IMG/VR virus record: IMGVR_UViG_3300019880_000003
Coordinates: 1 to 44,947 of that record
Direction: 5' to 3' (one strand)
Length of the DNA: 44,947 nucleotides
Origin: a virus
Shown here: piece after piece, positions 1 through 8,300 of the stretch
How the letters are laid out: every line of letters starts with the position of its first letter
How positions within the stretch are numbered: the stretch's first letter is position 1
Position numbers and translations under genes: made by a program
The notes under the pieces: generated by a model
Databases searched by the model: none
What the model was told of the DNA's origin: nothing
Seen by the model: the letters and a program-made list of their open reading frames with translations, nothing else

Positions 1-11
1 CTTGGCCATCT
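1..11. other. Inverted fold-back at contig start
   Basis: These 11 bases are the exact reverse complement of 42-52. They are also the only bases that break the match between the start of the window and 44811-44821. A true circular continuation would read as at the right end. This pattern is typical of a fold-back or chimeric read end, so I regard it as not part of the genome. Confidence 0.75.
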
Positions 12-137
12 TCCGAGTCATCCTGGTGTCCCAGACTCAGGAGATGGCCAAGCGATTCCTGCGAGCGATCAAGGATCGCCTCGCTGGAGCCAACCAGGCC
101 TACAAGAAGTTGCAGCGGGAGTTCGCCCCCGAGGGGG
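12..137. repeat. 126-bp end overlap, left copy
   Basis: Identical to 44822-44947. It lies inside the terminase gene and restores one continuous reading frame when the ends are joined. It therefore reflects either circular closure of the assembly (circularly permuted or circularised genome) or, less likely, a physical terminal repeat. The unique circle is 12-44821, 44,810 bp. Confidence 0.9.
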
Positions 138-1453
138 GCTTCGATGCGAACTCTGCCTCCTGGACTGCTGACGCCATCTACATCAACGCAGAGAGCCGAG
201 ACTCAGGCGAGGCGACTCCGACCGTACAGGCTCTTGGTATGAATGGTCAGATCTACGGTAACCGAGCTGACCTCATCATCCTTGACGACACGGTGACGGG
301 AAAGAATGCCCATGAGTTCGAGAAGCAGATCGACTGGATCCAGCGAGAAGTCATCAACCGACTGTCCTATCCTGGAGGCACACTACTGCTGGTCGGTACG
401 CGCCTGGCTCCCGTCGAGCTATACTCCGAGATTCAGAAGCCAGAGTGGTATGGGCAAGACGAGGAGTCGCCTTGGACCTACCTCACACAGCCTGCGGTCC
501 TTGAGTTTGCCGACCACCCCGACGACTGGCATGTTCTCGCACCCTGGACCAACAGGCCTCCAGTATCGCTGGGAGCAAGACGCCTGGTGGAAAAGAATGC
601 AGATGGGCTATACCCCTGGCACTCAGGCAAGGCCCTAGCAAGACGACGCGCAACGTCGTCCTCCCAGAACTGGGCAATGGTCTACCAGCAGGAGCAGGTG
701 ACAGCAGATGCGATCTTCCCACCCGACAAGGTGCACGCTTCAATCGATGGTATGCGAGCGGCAGGGTTCATGCAGCGCGGGGCTCCTGGTCACCGCACCA
801 ACGGGATGGACGGACTTTACGTCATTGGCGGCTTTGACCCGGCTATCACCGGGCACAGCGCGGCCATCATCCTTGGTGTCGATCGAGTGTCTGGGGTGCG
901 GTGGGTGCTTGACGTTTGGACACGACCCAACTGCAAGCCAGACGATCTCTTTGACAAGATCAAAGAATGGACCGTCAAGTACCACGTGAACGAATGGGTT
1001 ATCGAGAAGAACGCGATGAACCTCATGGTCACCCAGAACCGGGATCTCCGGAACTTCCTGGGCAGCCATGGCACACACCTTCGAGAGCACTTCACGGGCA
1101 ACAACAAGAACGATATTGACTTCGGTGTCGCTTCCATGTCGATGCTCTTCGATGGAGCCCTTGAGGGCAAGGGCTTGATCAGGTTGCCACAGCGATCTCA
1201 GCAGGAGGGCGTCAAAGCCCTCATTGAACAGCTCACCACCTGGTTCCCGCAGAGCAAGGCCAAGCAGGACACCGTGATGGCTCTCTGGTTCGCAGAGACC
1301 AAGGCTCGGGAGATCGTCAACAACATCGAAGGCATCTTCCATCTGAACAACGAATACCAGTCGGAGCGCGACAAGCAGCGCAACGTCACCATCGACCTGG
1401 ACTTTCTCAGTCAAGCCGCAACTGTCGATGGCAGTGGGGAGTACTGGGGCTGA
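12..1453 (+). CDS. terL: Terminase large subunit, C-terminal part (continues from 44302-44947)
   Basis: This is the ATPase and nuclease part of the packaging motor. The first true codons follow the overlap at 12. The Walker B motif is visible as LIILDD about 95 codons in, followed by a coupling-like segment LLLVGTR. The C-terminal half is an RNase H-fold nuclease: GFDPAITG carries the first catalytic Asp, then VIEKNAMN, and a late Asp in the DTVMALWFA region. Joined to 44302-44947 it makes one uninterrupted 653-residue protein. The stop overlaps the next start as TGATG. No separate small terminase was found; the N-terminal part carries its own helix-turn-helix. Confidence 0.93.
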
Positions 1454-1881
1454 TGGTGGTCAAGGTTGAATGGTGGCGGGATGGTAAGCGCCGCTGCGGC
1501 ACCTGCAAGGACTATCTTGATCCGGCACTCTTCGGGAACAGTAAGGGCAAGCCTGGCGATGGCCTCACCTTTCGATGCAAGGCGTGCGAGCGCAACAACG
1601 CACTCAAGCGCCAGTACGGCATCACGGTCGATCAGTATGATTCCATGCTTGACGCCCAAGGGGGCGTTTGCGTGATCTGCCAGGAACCCCCGACAACCAA
1701 GAGGCTGGCAGTAGATCACGATCACGCCTGCTGCCCCATGGAGGAGCACAAGACGGTAACGTGCGGCAAGTGCGTGCGTCAGCTGTTGTGCGAAAATTGC
1801 AACCGAGCAATCGGCTTGCTGCAAGACAACGCCGCCCGCATAAGGGCGGCTGCCGACTACATAGACAAGTGGAGTGACTGA
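1453..1881 (+). CDS. Endonuclease VII-like HNH protein
   Basis: A 142-residue HNH protein of the recombination endonuclease VII type. An N-terminal CGTC / CKAC pair and a central CVIC with a later CGKC and CENC form zinc-binding knuckles. VDHDHACC carries the catalytic His-Asp-His core, and the C-terminal helix is rich in Asn, Ala and Arg. HNH proteins beside the terminase are common in phages and can be required for packaging, but this one has close-looking relatives at 30085-30507 and 35265-35684, so a selfish homing role is also possible. Start and stop overlap both neighbours (TGATG at each end), indicating translational coupling. Confidence 0.85.
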   Translation: MVVKVEWWRDGKRRCGTCKDYLDPALFGNSKGKPGDGLTFRCKACERNNALKRQYGITVDQYDSMLDAQGGVCVICQEPPTTKRLAVDHDHACCPMEEHKTVTCGKCVRQLLCENCNRAIGLLQDNAARIRAAADYIDKWSD

Positions 1882-2651
1882 TGCAGTTCATCTCGCGAAA
1901 GGATCTGGGCTGGCCTGCCTCAGCAGCTCCGCTCAAGGCGCATGCAGCCTATGGTGTAAAAATACACTACGAGGGTACGCCTGTGCCCGTTCAGGATCAC
2001 TCCCACTGCAAGCAGCACTGGACGTCGATTCGGAACTCTCACCTTGCTAACAAGAAGGAGGGTTATGCTGACATCGCATATTCGTTTGGGGTCTGTCGCC
2101 ACGGCTACGTTCTGGAGGGCCGTGGTCTTGGACGGCGAACAGGGGCTAATGGCAATCAGACGCTCAATGCAAACCATGATGCCGTCTGTGTCATGTACGG
2201 CACCAATGACAAGTCAGTCTCCGAAGACGTCCGGCAAGCCGTAGGGGATGTGATCCGATATCTCCGTGAGCACAGCACGGGTACGGAGATCAAGGGGCAC
2301 CGAGATGGCTACGCTACCGCGTGCCCCGGTGAACCTCTGTACGCTCTTGTGCAGTCGCATGGGTTCGAGCCTGGGAAGGCTGAGCCCACCAAGCCTGCCG
2401 TGAAGTACGAGCCCTATCCTGGGCTCGCCTTCTTCAAGGTCGGTCGTACCAGCAAGAAGATCACAGCACTCGGCAAGGCGCTCGTCAAGGCGGGATACAA
2501 GGGTTACCGTTCAGGTCCCGGCCCCGTCTTCACCTCCGCCGACAGGAAGGCTGTGACTTGGTTCCAGAAGCGTCAGGGCTGGTCCGGTGCAAGCGCGGAC
2601 GGCTATCCCGGATCGGAGACATGGAAGCGTCTGAAGATCCCCAAGCTGTAA
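1881..2651 (+). CDS. Endolysin: N-acetylmuramoyl-L-alanine amidase with C-terminal binding domain
   Basis: 256 residues. Residues about 1-160 form an amidase_2/PGRP-type zinc amidase: HYEGTP (zinc His), DIAYSFGVCRHGYVLEGRG, then HRDGYATACPG with the second His and the Cys ligand. This enzyme cuts the amide bond between MurNAc and the stem peptide. Residues about 180-256 (PYPGLAFFKVGRTS ... SADRKAVTWFQKRQGWSGASADG) resemble the C-terminal peptidoglycan-binding domain common in Streptomyces phage lysins. No signal peptide is present, so release must use a holin; a candidate is at 26623-26814. The position between terminase and portal is unusual for a lysis gene. Confidence 0.9.
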   Translation: MQFISRKDLGWPASAAPLKAHAAYGVKIHYEGTPVPVQDHSHCKQHWTSIRNSHLANKKEGYADIAYSFGVCRHGYVLEGRGLGRRTGANGNQTLNANHDAVCVMYGTNDKSVSEDVRQAVGDVIRYLREHSTGTEIKGHRDGYATACPGEPLYALVQSHGFEPGKAEPTKPAVKYEPYPGLAFFKVGRTSKKITALGKALVKAGYKGYRSGPGPVFTSADRKAVTWFQKRQGWSGASADGYPGSETWKRLKIPKL

Positions 2652-2660
2652 GGAGGTGAC

Positions 2661-4469
2661 ATGCCTAGGACCACCGAACAAATCGCAGAGCGGGTTGAGT
2701 CGCTAAGGCGTGCATCAGCAGAACGGGATCAGAGGCGCCAGGATGTTGCTGACGTCCGAAGCGGCAGGATCGAGAACATTCTGCCAGGCTCGATGCCGGA
2801 CGCGTGGCCGCGTCCCATTGTTGCCAACCTGATCGATACGTCTGCCCGTGATACCGCAGAGGTGATGGGCGCAATGCCCAGCATCAACTGTGCTGCCGGA
2901 AGGCAGACGACCGAGAAGGCCAAGAACTTCTCAGGCAAGCGCACCAAGATTGCCAACCACTACGTACAGGAGTCCGGCCTCAGGGCCGGACGCCAGGTCG
3001 TGGCAGCCGACTACTACGGCACCTATGCTGCGACCATCTACAAGATCGAGCCCGACTTCGAGAAGAAGCAGCCGTTCATCAGGGTCATCAACCCGATGGG
3101 TACCTATGTCGAGAAGGATCTGTTCCACAGGATCAAGTCCTTCAGCCGCGTCTGGACCGAAGAGGCTGTTCACCTGGTCTCGAAGTATCCTCACCTCCTT
3201 CGCGTTCTCCGCCCACAGAACCAGAGTGCTTCTGGATTCGAGGGCTGGCAGGAGCGGAAGATCGAGGTCTGCTGCTATGAAGATGCAGACCAGATCGTCA
3301 TGTACCTTCCCGCCCACAGCAACTGGCTCGTCAGTTCCATGCCCAACCCTATGGGCCGGGTCATGGTGGCTATCGGTGAGCGTCCCGGATTCGATGGTGA
3401 AACCCGAGGCGCCTACGATGACGCCATTTGGGTGCAGCTAGCCAAGGCGCGCATGGCGCTGCTCGGTCTCGAAGCTACAGAGAAGACCGTGCGTGCACCG
3501 CTCGCCGTTCCCCGCGACGTCCAGAAGATGAACTTCGGTGACGACGCGATCATCCGCACGGACTCCCCGGACAAGATCAGGCGAGTCGGTATCGATGTCC
3601 CCAGTGCTGCGTTCCAAGAAGGCCAGATGCTCGAACAGGAGCTTCGCGTCGGAACGCGAACTCCTGAGGCCCGATCCGGCAACATGGACGCCTCGGTCAT
3701 TACGGGCCGGGGAGTCCAGGCGTTGATGGGTGGATTCAACACTGTCATCGCTACAGGGCAGTCCGTGCTTGCGGAGACGCTGGCAATGGCCATCGAGTTG
3801 TGCTTCGAGATGGACGAGAAGCTGTGGCCGATGGAGAAGAAGACCATCAGGGGCACGGTTCAGGGCACTCCCTTCGAGGAGACCTACCAGCCCAAGAAAG
3901 ATATCGCCGGTGATACCACGGTTGATGTGACGTACGGCTTCGCTGCCGGGCAGGACCCCGCAAGGGCGATCGTAGGTCTCCTCCAGCTGCGAGGCGATCA
4001 GCTCATCTCCCGCGACTTCTTCCAGCGGCAGCTGCCTATGGAGATCGATGTCGCTCAGATGCAGATCCAGATCGACAATGAACAGATGGTCGATGCGATC
4101 AAGCAGGGCATGATGGGTTTCGCTCAGGCCATCCCTCAGATGGCCCTGCAAGGGCAGGACCCGACCGATTCTCTCAAGAAGCTTGCCGACATGATGAAGC
4201 TTCGAGAAAAGGGCGAATCCATCCAGGATGCAGTCCTCAAGGTCTTCACTCCGCCGAAGGGCGCAGCCGCCCCTCAGAACCCCTTGGAGGCAATGCTTGG
4301 GGGTGGAGGTCCAGCCGGACCTGGCGGAGCCCCACAGGGGCCTCCAGGGGCCGGGGCGCCCCCACAGGGCGCACCTCAGGGCATGGACCTGCAGACGATG
4401 CTTAGTGGATTGACTGGCTCGGGCCAGGCGACCATGGGCGTCAAGTCATCCCGACAGCAAGCTATCTAA
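2661..4469 (+). CDS. Portal protein
   Basis: 602 residues following a strong AAGGAGGTGAC ribosome site. It directly follows the terminase-endolysin pair and precedes the virion genes, as expected for the dodecameric vertex through which DNA passes. The body is a long mixed alpha/beta protein; the last 70 residues are Gly/Pro/Gln/Met-rich low complexity (GGPAGPGGAPQGPPGAGAPP), probably disordered. I recognise it by position, length and general portal-like composition more than by a specific motif. The length fits portals of podoviruses. Confidence 0.75.
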   Translation: MPRTTEQIAERVESLRRASAERDQRRQDVADVRSGRIENILPGSMPDAWPRPIVANLIDTSARDTAEVMGAMPSINCAAGRQTTEKAKNFSGKRTKIANHYVQESGLRAGRQVVAADYYGTYAATIYKIEPDFEKKQPFIRVINPMGTYVEKDLFHRIKSFSRVWTEEAVHLVSKYPHLLRVLRPQNQSASGFEGWQERKIEVCCYEDADQIVMYLPAHSNWLVSSMPNPMGRVMVAIGERPGFDGETRGAYDDAIWVQLAKARMALLGLEATEKTVRAPLAVPRDVQKMNFGDDAIIRTDSPDKIRRVGIDVPSAAFQEGQMLEQELRVGTRTPEARSGNMDASVITGRGVQALMGGFNTVIATGQSVLAETLAMAIELCFEMDEKLWPMEKKTIRGTVQGTPFEETYQPKKDIAGDTTVDVTYGFAAGQDPARAIVGLLQLRGDQLISRDFFQRQLPMEIDVAQMQIQIDNEQMVDAIKQGMMGFAQAIPQMALQGQDPTDSLKKLADMMKLREKGESIQDAVLKVFTPPKGAAAPQNPLEAMLGGGGPAGPGGAPQGPPGAGAPPQGAPQGMDLQTMLSGLTGSGQATMGVKSSRQQAI

Positions 4470-4478
4470 GGAGACAAC

Positions 4479-4739
4479 ATGGCAACCGGCACCGAGATGG
4501 ACATGATCCCCACGTCGGGGCTCTTCAATGGCGATCACCAGGCAGTCAACGAGTGGGCGACCGAGGGCCAGACCCTCGCTCCTCACCTGATGGCTCCGAT
4601 GACGAGTGAAGCCAAGGGTGACAGTCGTCACCAGACGGACAACGTCAATCAGCTGTGGAACACCACGGTCATCGTCAACACTCCGCTTACTGGCGGCGGC
4701 GGCACTACCAAGCAGAAGCCGCTCGCTGGCAACATGTAA
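4479..4739 (+). CDS. Small protein of unknown function, virion cluster
   Basis: 86 residues after an AAGGAGACAAC site 9 bp downstream of the portal stop. Polar, rich in Thr, Asn and Met, with a Gly4 stretch near the end and no membrane segment. Family not recognised. Its place between portal and internal virion protein suggests a minor head component. Confidence 0.7.
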   Translation: MATGTEMDMIPTSGLFNGDHQAVNEWATEGQTLAPHLMAPMTSEAKGDSRHQTDNVNQLWNTTVIVNTPLTGGGGTTKQKPLAGNM

Positions 4740-4748
4740 GGAACCGAT

Positions 4749-4961
4749 ATGGACGAAGAAGGCATCACCTTCAGGCGTGCTCGTAAGCACGGGGCAATGA
4801 CCTACTTGGTCCTGGGTTTGAACTACGTCACGCAGGTGCTCTTGGAGACTGCCGATCTCGCTGGCCAAATCACCGAGGCAGCAGCGCAGCACCGAGAGCA
4901 CCTGCTTGATGAAGAGAAGTTCGAAGAAGTGATAGGAGGGTTCGATGGGGACGCCAGTTAG
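4749..4961 (+). CDS. Small acidic alpha-helical protein of unknown function
   Basis: 70 residues, starting ATG after AAGGAACCGAT. A short hydrophobic segment (MTYLVLGLNYVTQVLL, about residues 17-32) is followed by an acidic, probably helical tail ending GGFDGDAS. The last 17 bp overlap the next gene, whose GGAGGG ribosome site lies inside this reading frame. No family recognised. Confidence 0.65.
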   Translation: MDEEGITFRRARKHGAMTYLVLGLNYVTQVLLETADLAGQITEAAAQHREHLLDEEKFEEVIGGFDGDAS

Positions 4962-5364
4962 CGGGCCTGGCAAGTTCAGTGCGCGCACCGATAAAGCCGT
5001 AGGCAACGCGAACAGCACTCTGCCGAACGCCAACTACGGCGAGAACCAGGATTACCAGGATCAGAAGTCTGCCGCACCGATGGCAGTCTCTCCTGGGACT
5101 CCGATGGACATAGGCTCCCTGATGGGAGCCATGCGCCCGGATGCAGTGGGACTTGGAGAGCCTACCTCTCAACCTGATGTCCCAGTCACCGATGGCGCAG
5201 ACGCTGGCCCTGGCGCTGGCAGCGAGGTACTGAGTCAGCCGGACAACACAGCAGCCAGCTCGCAGGCGGCGGCCTGGATTCCTGCTCTTGAATGGATCGC
5301 CAACCAGCCCGGCACATCAGATGCCAACAGAAACTTGATTCGCCAGATGAAGGCGACCATGTAA
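4945..5364 (+). CDS. Unknown virion-cluster protein, Ala/Pro/Ser-rich
   Basis: 139 residues; start at 4945 fixed by GGAGGGTTCG just upstream. The N-terminal 110 residues are low-complexity (Pro, Ala, Ser, Asp, Gly) and likely disordered. The last 25 residues (PALEWIANQPGTSDANRNLI) look folded. Sits immediately before the giant internal virion protein with the same AAGGAGACAGC type ribosome site following, so it is probably co-expressed as a minor virion component. Confidence 0.65.
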   Translation: MGTPVSGPGKFSARTDKAVGNANSTLPNANYGENQDYQDQKSAAPMAVSPGTPMDIGSLMGAMRPDAVGLGEPTSQPDVPVTDGADAGPGAGSEVLSQPDNTAASSQAAAWIPALEWIANQPGTSDANRNLIRQMKATM

Positions 5365-5373
5365 GGAGACAGC

Positions 5374-8300
5374 ATGGCGAAGTGGTGGAAGACGGAGATG
5401 GTGGATGCATCTCAGGGTGCATACTCCGATCCGAACATGGCCCTCCAGATCGCCAGTTCTCCTCAGCAGCTTTACACTCCGGCGGACCAGAAGAACGACC
5501 AGGATGCCGCCCGTGAATCCAAGGGCGGTTTTCTGAAGTCCTTCCTGGGCCTGGCCATGAAGGCCGATGCGGCCCTCGACAAGATCCCCGGCATGGGTAA
5601 GGCCAAGGACGACATCTCCTCTGGCACCCAGGCCCTGATGTACCCAGTGGACAAACTGGCTTCTGGGGCGCACTGGCTGTACTCCGAAGCTATTGCCCAG
5701 AACCTCTCGACTGCGATCATCCAGGCTGGCAAGGTCCAGCTGGAGAATGACCCCAGCGCGTTGTTCAGTGCTGGTGAGTGGTCTGATGCCCGCAGGGAAG
5801 CCAATACGCTCTCCCCCGGGCAGGCCCTTCAGAACACTGCTAACACGGTCGCCGCTTCCGGCGACGACCTTGGGTTCGGCCTGCTTGGTCAGGGTGGCAT
5901 TGCCCGCATGAGCCCCCAGGAGCGCCAGGACGTCAAACGCCAGGGTGCTCGGTTCATCTATGACACCGACTACTGGCGCAGCAAGCAGGGCTGGACCTAC
6001 ACGGCTGGCACCGGGGCTGCTGATGCTGTATTCGTCATGGGCGCTGACCCCAGCACCTACCTGCTTGGTGGCGTCGGTAAGGCCGTCAAGGGCGTGCGCT
6101 CCGTGGAGATCGCATCCAAGGGTGGCCAGCTGGTCCGTGATCAGGGAACCATCGTCAACACCGCCCGCAAGGTCGCAGGCAAGAGTCCTCAGACTCTTGA
6201 CGAAGTCTCCAAGGGCAAGCAGATGACCAAGTTCTTCGACTGGATTGCAGAGCCTGGCGCTAATGGCGCCAGTCGCAAGACCACCGAAGAGATTGCACAG
6301 CATCCCATCTGGGGTCGCGGTCGTCGAGTCAATAACTTTGCACAGCAGTACTCGGACGTCCTTGCCAGGACGCCTCGCGAAGAGATGCCCGCGATGTACC
6401 GGTTCTTTGCCGGTGACACTTCGGATGTCGCCAAGTTGGCGGCCTCTGGCTCTGGCACTCTGGACAACATCGGCCGACTGGCGGAGAACCGCAAGCTCGT
6501 GGACTCCGTCAAGTTCGACCCTGCGATCCTCGCTTACTTCGCAGAGAAGGAGGGCGTAGTCCCCAAGGTAGCCGGTGCCGTACAGGCACCGCCCCTGGCG
6601 CTCAGCCCTGAGACCCTGTCCCTGCATGAGCAGGCAGCCAAGCACATCATCGGCCAGAACCCCGGACTGAAGATCAATGCAGCTGGCAGCGTCTCCAAGA
6701 AGTCCCTGCTGAATGCTCAGCAGTGGAAGCAGGCTCAGTCAGATCTGATTGGCGGAGAGCTGACACGGCTGGGAACTCAGAGCCAGTACTATGCCGACGT
6801 TCTTGGTGAGAACATGGGCAAGGCCGCCGATCAGTTCTCTCCCACCGGTGCCAATCTATTCGGCAACATGGAGCGAGCTTATCGCGCAGGTGGGGGCTCC
6901 TTCAGGTCTTCCGAGGAAGCCGCTGGGCTGAAGTACAGTCGGGCCATGGAGGACCGCAAGGGTCGCTTCGTGACTGACGGTCTGCGGGAAGGGTTCCTTG
7001 GAACCCCCATTCGAATCGTTCAGGCTTTCGGCGACCGAGTGCCTGTCGGCCGCGTCAACCATAACGAGCCTGATGCTGGTGACCGGGTGCTTGACATGCT
7101 GAAGCAGGTTCCCGCTCTCGGCAAAGAGAATCGCATGAGTCTGTACAACCAGTATATGCGAGCTGGTGACAAGATCGATAAGTCCAAGGCCCTCGACAGC
7201 ATCCACACCAGCATCATTCAGCACCTGGCCAATAGGAACGGCCTGGACCCTCACGTCGCTCAGATCGTTGACGAGATGAACAAGGTCGGCGTGGCCGACA
7301 CCATCGACAAGCTGATGGGTGCTGCCGGTAAGGGTGGCGTCAATAGGCCCCAGGCATTCACATCTGCGGTCGATGATGCTGGCGCCCGGCTGGACCTGGC
7401 TTCTCGGTACGTTGAGGATGGTGTGGCCTACAAGGTCGCTCCGCTGGCCAAGACTCAGCTCTCCCAGACCGACACGCTCCTGCCCATCAAGGAAATGGAC
7501 CGGCTGTTCCGTCGCAACTCAGGAGCCATCAAGGCCATCCGCAAGGCTGGCGGTTCCGCAGAGGATGCGGTCCGTACTGTTGGAGACAACCTCAACACTC
7601 TCTGGAAGGCATCTACTCTACTCCGCCCGGCCTACGTGCCTCGCATGATCTCGGAAGAGGCCATGCTGTCTGCTATCAAGTTCGGCTTCCTGAGCCGCAT
7701 TCTTGGTGACAGTGGTGTCGGCATGAAGGACTTCGTCCTTAATAGGGCCCAGTGGGTCAACGCCGAACTTGGCGCTCCCGACCTCAAGGCCTTCGGCAAG
7801 ACCCTCCTTGAGAACAAGGGCGGGAGCTACACTCCCGCTACTGGCAAGGGCATTGACTCCAGCCTGTCGGTCGTCAAGATTGGCGACCAGGACATCATTG
7901 AGTCTGTTAACGCGAGGCGTGCACAGCTTCAGGAGCAGATTGCCGGAACGACCGACCAGGTCGAGAAGGCCAAGCTTCAGGGGCTGCTTGATGTCACCAA
8001 GACTTCTCGCATCCGAGTGAACAAGGCGCTGCCTATCGTTCGTACTCGCATCTCCATGGAGAAGGAACTGCACGCAGGACTTCAGGGTGACCTCAAGGGT
8101 GTGCAGGTCAAGATGGACCGCGTTGACGCGGCCATCCTCAAGAATGGTGGCACCGCTACAGCCAAGCAGGCTGGTCGCAAGGAAGCCTTCCAGGCGAAGA
8201 TCGATGACATCACCTCTCGCATGGATGATCACCAGAACGCCATCGATGAATTCACCGACTACGCCAACGAGATCTACCACACCGCAGTCAAGTCGACTGG

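Noticed and set aside
1411-1936. Two minus-strand frames over the first HNH gene
   Set aside because: Shadows of the endonuclease VII-like gene.
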